NCBI RefSeq assembly: GCF_002379585.1
Contig: NZ_DFUE01000008.1
Span: 28,346 to 60,178, forward strand
Length of the DNA stretch: 31,833 bases
Origin: Pseudomonas sp. UBA4194
Lineage (GTDB): Bacteria > Pseudomonadota > Gammaproteobacteria > Pseudomonadales > Pseudomonadaceae
Direction: 5' to 3'
Shown: in pieces, positions 23,942 through 31,702 of the stretch
Position numbering within the stretch: the stretch's first letter is position 1
How the letters are laid out: each line of letters starts with the position of its first letter
Position numbers and translations under genes: made by a program
Notes under the pieces: model-generated
The model's input: only the letters and a program-made list of their open reading frames with translations
Database searches by the model: none
Told to the model about the DNA's origin: nothing

Positions 23942-25090
23942 TTACGCCAGCAGTGCCGGCAACTGCTTGTTCAGGGCAAGTTTTTCCAACACCGCGCCAC
24001 CGGTCAGCGCGTAGCCCAACAGTGCGCCGTTGGCATCGCGGCACAGCGCCTTGATGTCCGCGCCCTCGCCTTCCACGCTCCACTGGCCCTGCAGGCCATG
24101 GGGCACGGGCGAGACTACCAGTGGGCAGGCAGGCGTCTTGACGGTGACCGGCATCGGTCCGTATTTCACCGCCGTGGGATTGCCGGCAAGGGTCTGCGCC
24201 AGGGCGCGGGCGCAGGTCATCAGCGGCATCACGTAGAGCAGATTGAGCCCGTCGACTTCGGCACAGTCGCCCAGAGCGTAGATGTTGGCGTGGGAGGTGC
24301 GCAGTTCCCGGTCGACCACCACCCCGCGGTTGACTTCGAGCCCGGCCGCTGCGGCCAGGTCGGTACGCGGGCGCAAGCCGATCGCCGAGACCACCAGGTC
24401 GCAGGCGATCACGCGGCCGTCGGACAGGTGGGCGGCCAGCCCCTGCTCGGTACGCTCCAGACGGTTCAACACGGGGCCCAGGTGGAATCGAACGCCGAGC
24501 GCCTCCAGGGCGGTCTGCACGGCCTTGGCGGGCGCGGGTGGCAATAGCGTTGGCATGATCTGCTCGCAGGGCGCTACCAGTTCGATCTCGTAACCGCCGC
24601 AGGCCATGTCGTTGGCGAACTCACAGCCGATCAGACCCACACCCAGCACCAGCACACGGCGTTTGCCCGCGGCGGCGGCGCGAAAGCGTGCGTAGTCTTC
24701 CAGGTCGTTGATAGGAAAGATCAGTTCACTGGCGTCGCCCGGTACGGGCACTTTCACCGTTTGCGCGCCCCAGGCCAGGATCAAGTCGCGGTAGGCCACG
24801 CTTTCCTCACCGATCCACAGCCGCTGATGGCCGGGGTCGATACCGCTGATGCGGGTATGAGTGCGGATCTCGGCGTTGAGCTGCTCGGCCATGGCGCCGG
24901 GGCTGGCCATGCTCAGGCCGTCGGCGTCCTTGTTCTTGCCGTAGCCGGTGGACAGCATCGGCTTGGAATACGAGCGGCCGTCGTCGGCGGTGATCAGCAG
25001 CAGCGGCGTATCCGCATCGAGCTTGCGAAATTCCCGGGCCAGGTTATAGCCGGCCAGGCCGGTGCCGATGATCACTACGGGTGCAGGCAT
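23942..25090 (-). CDS. Rubredoxin-NAD(+) reductase
   Basis: 382 residues, a FAD enzyme that passes electrons from NADH to rubredoxin. The FAD motif GTGLAGYN is at 9-16, the NADH motif LGVGLIGCEFAND at 149-161 and the second FAD motif YALGDCAEV at 271-279. The C-terminal domain ends VLEKLALNKQLPALLA. Its partner rubredoxin lies just upstream on the same strand, so the pair forms an electron chain; in Pseudomonas such a chain serves alkane hydroxylases or oxygen/redox stress responses, but no hydroxylase gene is in this window. The ATG at 25090 has AAGGAAG about eight bases upstream; the longer frame to 25159 runs into a REP and is rejected. Gene names used for homologues are rubB or alkT. Confidence 0.95.
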   Translation of the reverse strand: MPAPVVIIGTGLAGYNLAREFRKLDADTPLLLITADDGRSYSKPMLSTGYGKNKDADGLSMASPGAMAEQLNAEIRTHTRISGIDPGHQRLWIGEESVAYRDLILAWGAQTVKVPVPGDASELIFPINDLEDYARFRAAAAGKRRVLVLGVGLIGCEFANDMACGGYEIELVAPCEQIMPTLLPPAPAKAVQTALEALGVRFHLGPVLNRLERTEQGLAAHLSDGRVIACDLVVSAIGLRPRTDLAAAAGLEVNRGVVVDRELRTSHANIYALGDCAEVDGLNLLYVMPLMTCARALAQTLAGNPTAVKYGPMPVTVKTPACPLVVSPVPHGLQGQWSVEGEGADIKALCRDANGALLGYALTGGAVLEKLALNKQLPALLA

Positions 25091-25130
25091 TGCAGGGCTT
25101 CCTTTAGTTTTTGAGTGGGTCAGTGCCGAC

Positions 25131-25390
25131 GCCATCGCGGGCAGAGCCCGCTCCCACATGGGTTCCGGTATGCCACAGATAGAGGCTGTTCAGCAGATCC
25201 CCTGTGGGAGCAGGTTCCGGTATGCCCCAGATAGAGGCTATTCAGCAGATCCCCTGTGGGAGCAGGTTCCGGTATGCCCCGGATAGAGGCTGTTCAGCAG
25301 ATCCCCTGTGGGAGCGGGTTCCGGTATGCCCCGGATAGAGGCCGTGCAGCAGATCCCCTGTGGGAGCGGGTTCTACCCGCGATGGCGTCC
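25131..25390. repeat. Expanded REPIN with 52-base tandem repeats
   Basis: A family-2 REP (25131-25158) and an inverted partner (25358-25390) flank four tandem units of exactly 52 bases, starting at 25161, 25213, 25265 and 25317 with GGTTCCGGTATGCC and ending in AGCAGATCCCCTGTGGGAGC. Units differ at a few positions only. Each unit ends in a half-REP (CTGTGGGAGC). This fills most of the 322-base gap between rubredoxin and rubredoxin reductase, so it lies inside any common transcript. Apart from this no gene is seen in the gap. Confidence 0.92.
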
Positions 25391-25412
25391 GCACTGGCAC
25401 CCCGCTGACCGA

Positions 25413-25580
25413 TCATCCAATCTCGATCATTTCGAAATCCATCTTGCCCACGCCACAATCAGGGCACAGCCAATCCTCGGGTACGTCTTCCCACGGGGTA
25501 CCAGGCAAAATGCCGTCGTCCGGCCAGCCGTCGGCCTCGTTGTAGATCAGGCCACAGACAATGCATTGCCACTTTTTCAT
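25413..25580 (-). CDS. rubA: Rubredoxin
   Basis: 55 residues. The single-iron site is complete: Cys6, Cys9 (QCIVCG) and Cys39, Cys42 (LCPDCG). The surrounding IYNEADGWPDDGILPGTPWEDVPEDW is the usual rubredoxin body, cited here in two parts: IYNEADGWPDDG and PGTPWEDVPEDW. It carries electrons from the reductase encoded downstream to a terminal acceptor that is not in this window. The ATG at 25580 has GAGG eight bases upstream; the frame extension to 25709 is not supported. It is divergent from ubiC. Confidence 0.96.
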   Translation of the reverse strand: MKKWQCIVCGLIYNEADGWPDDGILPGTPWEDVPEDWLCPDCGVGKMDFEMIEIG

Positions 25581-25768
25581 CACGTTACCTCGGTATTCAG
25601 GCGATTTGGCGCGGTCTATCGATGGGTGCAGCGCTGTCGACCGGCTCAGGGCGTTTTTGTACTGATCGGGGCGCGCGGATGCAAGCACGTTCGCACCCCC
25701 GGCCCACAAAAATCTGTGCCAAACATGCTAAGCTCGGCGGCTTCCAGGCCAATCCAGATCTGCTGAAA

Positions 25769-26314
25769 GTGCCCCACTCAAGCTCTCCCGCCCCCCTCTG
25801 GCAGCGCCAGATCGACACCGATACGGTGCTTGCCGACTGGCTGTTCGATCAAGGCTCGCTGACCCGCCGCTTGACCCGACTCAGCGACGAACAATTCAGT
25901 GTTACACCTCTTTTCCAGGCTTGGCAGCCACTGCGCGACGAAGAGTGCGATGCGCTCGGCGTTGGCTACGGCAGCGAGGGCTGGGTTCGTGAGGTCTACC
26001 TGTCGGGCCATGGCCAACCTTGGGTATTCGCCCGCAGTGTAGTCGCCCGCCAGGCGCTGGCCGCCAGCGACCTGGCGCTTGAAGGGCTGGGCAATCGCTC
26101 CCTGGGCGAACTGCTGTTCTGTGACCAGGCCTTTGTCCGCCAGCCCATCGAGGTTTGTCACTATCCAGCCCCATGGCTGCCTGCCGAGCAGCGTGCCTCC
26201 GGCCTGTGGGCACGCCGCTCGCGCTTCGACCGCGGCCCGCTGGCGGTGCTGGTTGCCGAAGTATTCCTGCCACCGCTGTGGCGGGCTGTCCGCTCGAATC
26301 TGGAGAGCCACTGA
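25769..26314 (+). CDS. ubiC: Chorismate pyruvate-lyase
   Basis: 181 residues from a GTG at 25769. The enzyme splits chorismate into 4-hydroxybenzoate and pyruvate, the first step of ubiquinone synthesis. The family arginine (Arg74, in EGWVREVYLSG) and glutamate (Glu164, in LVAEVFLPPLW) that match the catalytic pair of E. coli UbiC are present, with SLTRRLTRLS, QPWVFARSV and SLGELLFCD between. The ribosome site is weak, and the frame is open upstream to 25622 through non-conserved sequence, so the start is uncertain, but homology begins soon after the GTG. It overlaps ubiA by one base (TGATG). Confidence 0.93.
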   Translation: MPHSSSPAPLWQRQIDTDTVLADWLFDQGSLTRRLTRLSDEQFSVTPLFQAWQPLRDEECDALGVGYGSEGWVREVYLSGHGQPWVFARSVVARQALAASDLALEGLGNRSLGELLFCDQAFVRQPIEVCHYPAPWLPAEQRASGLWARRSRFDRGPLAVLVAEVFLPPLWRAVRSNLESH

Positions 26315-27204
26315 TGTACCTGAGCCTGCTCAAGTCGCTGAACCGTCTGCATCCCCGGGCCTGGGACTTCATCCAGTTGACCCGCATGGACAAGCCGATC
26401 GGCGTGTACCTGCTGTTGTGGCCGACGCTCTGGGCCCTGTGGATCGCCGGTGAAGGCAAGCCCTCGCTGGCCAATCTGTGCATCTTCGTCAGCGGCGTGA
26501 TCCTGATGCGCGCCGCGGGCTGCGTGATCAACGACTTCGCCGACCGCAAGGTCGATGGCCACGTGAAGCGCACCGAGGCGCGTCCCTTGGTGAGCGGCCG
26601 GATCAGTGCCAAAGAGGCGCTGGTGTTCTTCGCCGTGCTGATTACCCTGAGTTTCATCCTGGTGCTGTGCACCAACGCCCAGACCATTGGCCTGTCGGTG
26701 GGTGGCCTGGTGCTGGCCGCCAGCTATCCGTTCATGAAGCGCTATACCTATTACCCTCAGGTAGTGCTGGGCATGGCCTTTTCCTGGGGCATGCCCATGG
26801 CCTTCACCGCCGAGACGGGGCACTTGCCGGCGGCCGCCTGGTTGCTGTGGATCGCCAACCTGCTGTGGACAGTGGGCTATGACACCTACTACGCCATGAC
26901 CGACCGGGATGACGACCTGCGCATCGGGGTCAAATCCACAGCCATTCTGTTCGGTGATGCCGACCGCTTGATCATCATTATCCTGCAGGGATTGGCGCTG
27001 GCGTGCCTGATGCTGGCCGGCGCCCGCTTCGGGCTCGGCGGCTGGTTCTATCTGGGGCTTGCGGTGGCAGCGGCGTGCTTTGCCTGGCAATGGTGGTACA
27101 CCCGCGACCGCGAGCGGATGAAATGCTTCCGGGCGTTCCTGCACAACCACTGGGCAGGGTTGGCAATCTTTCTGGGGATTGTGATGGATTACGCGCTGCG
27201 CTGA
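26314..27204 (+). CDS. ubiA: 4-hydroxybenzoate octaprenyltransferase
   Basis: 296 residues, an integral membrane prenyltransferase that attaches the polyprenyl tail to 4-hydroxybenzoate, the product of UbiC. The first Asp-rich motif NDFADRKVDGHVKRT begins at residue 73 (Asn73, Asp74, Asp77, Asp81) and the second, DTYYAMTDRDDD, at 190-201; both bind Mg2+-diphosphate. About eight hydrophobic segments are evident. The ATG at 26314 overlaps the ubiC stop and is preceded by GGAGAG at six bases; a longer frame starting at 26155 lies within ubiC and is rejected. The two genes are consecutive steps and should be co-expressed. Confidence 0.96.
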   Translation: MYLSLLKSLNRLHPRAWDFIQLTRMDKPIGVYLLLWPTLWALWIAGEGKPSLANLCIFVSGVILMRAAGCVINDFADRKVDGHVKRTEARPLVSGRISAKEALVFFAVLITLSFILVLCTNAQTIGLSVGGLVLAASYPFMKRYTYYPQVVLGMAFSWGMPMAFTAETGHLPAAAWLLWIANLLWTVGYDTYYAMTDRDDDLRIGVKSTAILFGDADRLIIIILQGLALACLMLAGARFGLGGWFYLGLAVAAACFAWQWWYTRDRERMKCFRAFLHNHWAGLAIFLGIVMDYALR

Positions 27205-27230
27205 GGTTTGGACATCTGAGCTGCCGGGGC

Positions 27231-27306
27231 GGACCTCTTCGCGGGCAGAGCCCGCTCCCACAGGGTTCACTGTCCGTGTGGGAGCGGGTTCTAACCGAGA
27301 TGGGGC
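27231..27306. repeat. REPIN, family 2, compact
   Basis: Two inverted REPs (27235-27264 and 27276-27306) with an 11-base spacer. The left core GCGGGCAGAGCCCGCTCCCA is canonical; the right, GTGGGAGCGGGTTCTAACCG, has several changes. It lies between the 3' ends of ubiA and the opposing secreted-protein gene, and could fold as one long hairpin that serves both. Confidence 0.85.
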
Positions 27307-27325
27307 CCGAATTGACGCACCGCCA

Positions 27326-27721
27326 TCAATCCTCCACGGGCCGCGCCACCTGCCAGGCATTCTCCTTCTTGCCTTCGCCGATCATGTCGCCCGGCTTCTT
27401 GTCCGCCTTGAAGGTGTACAACGGGCTGCCCATGTACGCCCACTGCCTGGTATCGTCATCGCGCACGACCACCGTCCAGTCGCCATCGTCCTTGGCCGTC
27501 TTGTCGGCCATCAGCGGTGGCCAGTTCTTCGCGCACTCATTGTTGCAGACCGACTTGCCATCCTCATCCTCAGCAAAGGTATAGAGCGTCATGCCCCGGG
27601 CGTCCACGAACGGCTTGCCGGGCTCCAGTTCCGGGTGGGCCTCCGCCATCGCCAGGCCAGACAGGGTCAAGGCCGCCGCACCACACATCGCGACCCACGC
27701 CGAGGTAATTCGAGTATTCAT
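27326..27721 (-). CDS. COG4315-type secreted repeat protein
   Basis: 131 residues. A signal peptide (MNTRITSAWVAMCGAAALTL, then SGLAMA) gives a mature protein of about 105 residues, probably periplasmic; there is no lipobox Cys at the cleavage site. Two related units occur, each with a LYTF core: GMTLYTFAEDEDGKSVCNNE and WAYMGSPLYTFKADKKPGD. The first contains a CNNEC pair and the family signature CAKNWPPLMA. This is the 'secreted repeat of unknown function' family (PF03640), often annotated as lipoprotein. The ATG has GAGG about six bases upstream. The gene is divergent from phoB, but its start is far from the Pho box, so phosphate control is only a possibility. Confidence 0.9.
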   Translation of the reverse strand: MNTRITSAWVAMCGAAALTLSGLAMAEAHPELEPGKPFVDARGMTLYTFAEDEDGKSVCNNECAKNWPPLMADKTAKDDGDWTVVVRDDDTRQWAYMGSPLYTFKADKKPGDMIGEGKKENAWQVARPVED

Positions 27722-27796
27722 GAGTGCCTCTTGATTTCAGTGAACAGGGATTTTCAGCTTAGTACAGCACGACCATCTCGTTACGCTGCGGCTACG

Positions 27797-27830
27797 CTGT
27801 CACACGACTGCAATAATTCCGTTATCTAAT
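27797..27830 (+). promoter_or_regulatory. Pho box and -10 of phoB
   Basis: CTGTCAC-ACGA-CTGCAAT at 27797-27814 is a 7-4-7 direct repeat close to the PhoB consensus (CTGTCAT-N4-CTGTCAT). TCTAAT at 27825-27830 follows after ten bases, the normal place for a -10 in a PhoB-activated promoter lacking a -35. This predicts positive autoregulation of phoB-phoR under phosphate starvation. Confidence 0.7.
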
Positions 27831-27867
27831 GCGGCGCATGACACCGTAATGACAAGAGGTTTGCACA

Positions 27868-28557
27868 ATGGTTGGCAGGAATATTCTCATCGTCGACGAC
27901 GAAGCGCCCATTCGCGAAATGATCGCCGTCGCGTTGGAAATGGCCGGCTATGAGTGCCTCGAAGCAGAGAACTCCCAACAGGCCCATGCCATCATCGTCG
28001 ACCGCAAGCCTGACCTCATTCTGCTCGACTGGATGCTGCCCGGCACCTCGGGCATCGAACTGGCCCGACGCCTCAAGCGCGACGAGCTGACCGGCGATAT
28101 CCCGATCATCATGCTCACCGCCAAGGGCGAGGAAGACAACAAGATCCAGGGCCTGGAAGTGGGCGCCGACGACTACATCACCAAGCCCTTCTCGCCACGC
28201 GAACTGGTGGCCCGACTCAAGGCGGTGCTGCGCCGCGCCGGCCCTACCGACGGCGAATCGCCGATCGAAGTCGGCGGCCTGCTGCTGGACCCCATCAGCC
28301 ACCGCGTGACCATCGATGGCAAGCCGGCCGAGATGGGCCCCACCGAATACCGCCTGCTGCAATTCTTCATGACTCACCAGGAACGCGCCTACACCCGCGG
28401 CCAATTGCTGGATCAGGTGTGGGGCGGCAACGTCTACGTCGAGGAACGCACAGTGGATGTGCACATTCGCCGCCTGCGCAAAGCCCTCGGCGATGCCTAC
28501 GAAAATCTGGTACAAACCGTGCGGGGCACCGGCTACCGGTTTTCCACCAAAAGCTGA
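27868..28557 (+). CDS. phoB: Phosphate regulon response regulator PhoB
   Basis: 229 residues. The receiver domain (about 1-120) has the acidic pair Asp10-Asp11, phosphorylation site Asp54 (LILLDWMLPG), Thr84 and Lys106 (DDYITKPFSP). The OmpR/PhoB winged helix (about 130-229) includes EMGPTEYRLLQFFM, RGQLLDQVWGGNVYVEERTV and IRRLRKAL, ending RGTGYRFSTKS. Phospho-PhoB binds Pho boxes to switch on phosphate uptake and scavenging genes. The ATG has AGAGG nine bases upstream. phoR follows after 36 bases. Confidence 0.97.
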   Translation: MVGRNILIVDDEAPIREMIAVALEMAGYECLEAENSQQAHAIIVDRKPDLILLDWMLPGTSGIELARRLKRDELTGDIPIIMLTAKGEEDNKIQGLEVGADDYITKPFSPRELVARLKAVLRRAGPTDGESPIEVGGLLLDPISHRVTIDGKPAEMGPTEYRLLQFFMTHQERAYTRGQLLDQVWGGNVYVEERTVDVHIRRLRKALGDAYENLVQTVRGTGYRFSTKS

Positions 28558-28593
28558 ACCGGCAAGTCGCCCGGTGCAAAGGATGCGTGAGAC

Positions 28594-29895
28594 GTGAAAC
28601 GAGACTGGTACGCCACCCTGGTACGGCACCTGTTGCTGTTGGTGGGCGGTTGTCTGCTGGTGGGACTGATCACCGGCCATTACGGCTGGTGCCTGGCCGC
28701 CGGCCTGGGCCTGTATCTGGCCTGGACGCTCAAGCAACTGCTGCGCCTGCACCGCTGGCTGGCGGAGCACACCGCCGACCAGCCGCCGCCCGACGGCTAC
28801 GGCCTGTGGGGCGAGGTGTTCGACAGCATCTATCACATGCAGCGCCGCGACCAGCGCGCGCGCGGGCGCCTGCAGGCGGTGATCGATCGCGTGCAGGAAT
28901 CCACCGCCGCCTTGCGCGACGCGGTGATCATGCTCGACGCCGATGGCAATCTGGAGTGGTGGAACCGCGCCGCGGAAACCTTGCTGGGGCTCAAGACGCC
29001 TCAGGACAGCGGCCAGCCGGTCACCAACTTCGTGCGTCATCCCCGCTTCAAGGAATATTTCGAACAGGAAAACTACGCCGAACCGCTGGAGATTTCGTCG
29101 CCGGTCAATGACCGCCTGCGCGTGCAGTTCCTGATCACCCGCTACGGCAACAACGAGCACCTGATGCTGGTGCGGGACGTGACGCGCATCCACCAGCTCG
29201 AGCAGATGCGCAAGGATTTCGTGGCCAACGTCTCCCACGAACTGCGCACGCCGCTGACGGTGATCACCGGCTACCTGGAAACCCTGCTGGACAACGTCGA
29301 AGACGTCAATCCGCGCTGGACCCGAGCGCTGCAGCAGATGGACCAACAGGGCGCACGCATGCAGACCCTGCTCAACGACCTGCTGCTGCTGGCCAAGCTG
29401 GAAGCCACCGACTACCCCTCCGACAACCACCCGGTGGCGATCACGGCGCTGCTGCAGAGCATCAGGAACGACGCCCAGGCGTTGTCCGGCCAGCGTGATC
29501 AGAGCATCAGCCTGGACATCGAAGACGACGTGCTGCTCAAGGGCAGCGAAGCTGAGCTGCGCAGTGCGTTCTCCAACCTGATCTTCAATGCGGTCAAATA
29601 CACCCCGGCCCAGGGCAACATCCGCATCCGCTGGTGGGCAGACGCCCAGGGCGCGCACCTGCGGGTGCAGGATTCGGGTATCGGCATCGAAGCCAAGCAC
29701 CTGCCCCGCCTGACCGAGCGCTTCTACCGGGTGGATTCCAGCCGGGCGTCGAACACCGGCGGTACCGGGCTGGGCCTGGCGATCGTCAAGCATGTGCTGT
29801 TGAGGCACCGAGGGACGCTGGAGATCAGCAGCGTGCCGGGACACGGCAGCACCTTTACCTGCCATTTTGCAGCGGTGCAGGTGGTGGACCAGTAG
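28594..29895 (+). CDS. phoR: Phosphate regulon sensor histidine kinase PhoR
   Basis: 433 residues from a GTG at 28594 (AAAGGA ten bases upstream). Two close membrane segments (about 10-28 and 31-50) with almost no periplasmic loop, as usual for PhoR, are followed by a PAS domain (about 95-200, RDAVIMLDADGNLEWWNRAA), the phospho-accepting His215 in FVANVSHELRTPLTVITGYL, and the ATP-binding domain with the N box (SNLIFNAVKYTP), G1 box (DSGIGIEAKHLPRLTERFYR) and G2 box (GGTGLGLAIVKHV). It senses phosphate through contact with the Pst transporter and PhoU rather than directly, in the known systems. It probably shares the phoB promoter. Confidence 0.97.
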   Translation: MKRDWYATLVRHLLLLVGGCLLVGLITGHYGWCLAAGLGLYLAWTLKQLLRLHRWLAEHTADQPPPDGYGLWGEVFDSIYHMQRRDQRARGRLQAVIDRVQESTAALRDAVIMLDADGNLEWWNRAAETLLGLKTPQDSGQPVTNFVRHPRFKEYFEQENYAEPLEISSPVNDRLRVQFLITRYGNNEHLMLVRDVTRIHQLEQMRKDFVANVSHELRTPLTVITGYLETLLDNVEDVNPRWTRALQQMDQQGARMQTLLNDLLLLAKLEATDYPSDNHPVAITALLQSIRNDAQALSGQRDQSISLDIEDDVLLKGSEAELRSAFSNLIFNAVKYTPAQGNIRIRWWADAQGAHLRVQDSGIGIEAKHLPRLTERFYRVDSSRASNTGGTGLGLAIVKHVLLRHRGTLEISSVPGHGSTFTCHFAAVQVVDQ

Positions 29896-29915
29896 GCCCT
29901 TGGGGCGTCTGCACC

Positions 29916-30157
29916 GGCCTCATCGCGGGCAGAGCCCGCTCCCACAGGCCCCACGCTGCCGCCTCCATCTCATAGCCTCCACCCCCCCTGTGGGAGCGGG
30001 CTCTGCCCGCGATGAGGCCGCAACTGCCAACACAAGACATCCCGCGCCACGCCCCCCTGTGGGAGCGGGCTCTGCCCGCGATGAGGCCGCAACCGCCAAC
30101 ACAAGACATCCCGCGCCACGCCCCCCTGTGGGAGCGGGTTCTACCCGCGATGGGGCC
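29916..30157. repeat. REP cluster with 69-base tandem repeat after phoR
   Basis: One family-2 REP (29916-29948) is followed by three in inverted orientation at 29988-30019, 30057-30088 and 30126-30157, exactly 69 bases apart. The two full 69-base units are almost identical, including the non-REP part (GCCAACACAAGACATCCCGC), with CAACTG versus CAACCG as the visible change. It lies in the 393-base space between phoR and the CBS gene. The remaining 130 bases (30158-30288) hold no gene I can see and should contain the promoter of the next gene. Confidence 0.92.
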
Positions 30158-30288
30158 GGAACAGGCAACATACAGTTACACCCCCTAGGCAAGCGCCCCC
30201 CTAGCCGTTACATTGCCCCACTCATGCCCGTCATCCGGGCAGCGCCATACTCCCCCTATTCAGCACACGGACTCCGTAAAACGCCATC

Positions 30289-31629
30289 ATGGACCCTTCC
30301 ACAGGCATCTCCCTTTCGTCACTGTTCGCCGACTTCGGCATGATTCTCTTCGCTCTGTTCCTGGTCCTGCTCAACGGCTTCTTCGTCGCCGCCGAGTTCG
30401 CCATGGTCAAGCTGCGCTCCACCCGGGTCGAAGCCATCGCCAAGAAGCACGGCTGGCGCGGCGCGATCCTGCGTACCGTGCACAGCCAGCTGGACGCCTA
30501 TCTCTCGGCCTGCCAGCTGGGTATCACCCTGGCCTCCCTGGGCCTGGGCTGGGTCGGCGAGCCGGCCTTCGCGCACATCCTGGAGCCCCTGCTGGGCACC
30601 GTGGGCGTGCAGTCGCCAGAGGTCATCAAAGGCGTATCGTTCTTCAGCGCCTTCTTCGTCATCTCCTACCTGCACATCGTGGTCGGCGAGCTGGCGCCCA
30701 AATCCTGGGCGATCCGCAAGCCCGAGCTGCTGTCGATGTGGACGGCGGTGCCGCTGTACCTGTTCTACTGGGCCATGTACCCGGCCATCTACCTGCTCAA
30801 CGCCAGCGCCAACGCCATCCTGCGCATCGCCGGCCAGGGCGAGCCTGGCCCGCACCATGAACACCACTACAGCCGCGACGAGCTGAAACTGATCCTGCAC
30901 TCCAGCCGCGGCCAGGACCCCAGCGACCAAGGCATGCGCGTGTTGGCCTCGGCGGTGGAAATGGGCGAGCTGGAAGTGGTCGATTGGGCCAACTCCCGTG
31001 AAGACCTGGTGAGCCTGGACTTCAACGCCCCGCTCAAGGAAATCCTGGCGATGTTCCGTCGCCACAAGTTCAGCCGCTACCCGGTGTATGACGCCGAGCG
31101 CGAAGAGTTCGTCGGCCTGCTGCACATCAAGGATCTGCTGCTGGAACTGGCGGCGCTGGACCACCTGCCCGAATCCTTCAACCTGGCCGAGCTGACCCGC
31201 CCGCTGGAGCGCGTGTCGCGGCACATGCCGCTGTCGCGCCTGCTGGAGCAGTTCCGCAAGGGCGGCGCGCACTTTGCGCTGGTGGAGGAAGCCGACGGCA
31301 AGATCATCGGCTACCTGACCATGGAAGACGTGCTCGAAGTACTGGTCGGCGATATTCAGGACGAACACCGCAAGGCCGAGCGCGGCATCCTCGCCTACCA
31401 GCCGGGCAAGCTGCTGGTACGCGGCGATACGCCGTTGTTCAAGGTCGAACGCCTGCTGGGCGTGGACCTGGATCACATCGAGGCGGAAACCTTGGCGGGG
31501 CTGATCTATGAAACCTTGAAGCGAGTGCCCGAGGAAGAGGAGCTGCTGGAGGTGGAGGGACTGCGGATCATCATCAAGAAGATGAAGGGGCCGAAAATCA
31601 TTCTGGCCAAGGTGTTGAAGATCGAGTGA
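30289..31629 (+). CDS. CNNM/CorC-family transporter-like membrane protein (HlyC/CorC)
   Basis: 446 residues. The N-terminal DUF21/CNNM domain (about 1-190) has four hydrophobic segments, beginning MILFALFLVLLNGFFVAAEF and including LDAYLSACQLGITLASLGLG. Two CBS domains follow (about 205-330: VDWANSREDLVSLDFNAPLK and MFRRHKFSRYPVYDAEREEF), then a C-terminal CorC/HlyC domain (about 345-430). Members are often called hemolysins, but structural and genetic work links the family to Mg2+ (or Co2+) export and homeostasis. The ATG at 30289 begins MDPSTGISLSS; there is no clear ribosome site. Ion specificity cannot be told from sequence. It is not part of the phoB-phoR operon, given the long REP cluster between. 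Confidence 0.94.
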   Translation: MDPSTGISLSSLFADFGMILFALFLVLLNGFFVAAEFAMVKLRSTRVEAIAKKHGWRGAILRTVHSQLDAYLSACQLGITLASLGLGWVGEPAFAHILEPLLGTVGVQSPEVIKGVSFFSAFFVISYLHIVVGELAPKSWAIRKPELLSMWTAVPLYLFYWAMYPAIYLLNASANAILRIAGQGEPGPHHEHHYSRDELKLILHSSRGQDPSDQGMRVLASAVEMGELEVVDWANSREDLVSLDFNAPLKEILAMFRRHKFSRYPVYDAEREEFVGLLHIKDLLLELAALDHLPESFNLAELTRPLERVSRHMPLSRLLEQFRKGGAHFALVEEADGKIIGYLTMEDVLEVLVGDIQDEHRKAERGILAYQPGKLLVRGDTPLFKVERLLGVDLDHIEAETLAGLIYETLKRVPEEEELLEVEGLRIIIKKMKGPKIILAKVLKIE

Positions 31630-31640
31630 TCGGGTGGGGA

Positions 31641-31690
31641 GCTGGGGTGAATGGTCCCCTCACCCCAGCCCTCTCCCTGGGGGAGAGGGA
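31641..31690. repeat. Family-4 palindromic repeat, half copy, after the CNNM gene
   Basis: The 33 bases at 31646-31678 are identical to 11030-11062. The element forms two hairpins: GCTGGGGTGA (31641-31650) with TCACCCCAGC (31660-31669), and CTCTCCC/GGGAGAG just after. It sits 12 bases beyond the CNNM stop and before the 3' end of the opposing gene. No right-hand arm follows within the window, so it is a solo half of the gmk-rpoZ type. Confidence 0.88.
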
Positions 31691-31702
31691 GCACGGAGCA
31701 GG

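Noticed and set aside
25062..25286. Small protein encoded through the tandem repeats (and a similar frame 25308-25766)
   Set aside because: The translation is only repeat sequence (for example IEAVQQIPCG in successive units), with no ribosome site or family match.
25161..25390. CRISPR array
   Set aside because: The 52-base units are head to tail with no variable spacers, and end in half-REPs. The same holds for the 69-base units at 29988-30157. No cas gene is near.
25581..25768. Clear promoter for ubiC-ubiA or rubredoxin
   Set aside because: Several AT-rich hexamers (for example TTGTAC near 25666 and a CATGCTAAG stretch near 25726) can be picked, but none pairs at proper spacing, so I do not annotate one.
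27826..29865. 679-residue open frame on the minus strand
   Set aside because: It is antisense to phoB and phoR, and would run over the Pho box and promoter; no domain is recognisable.
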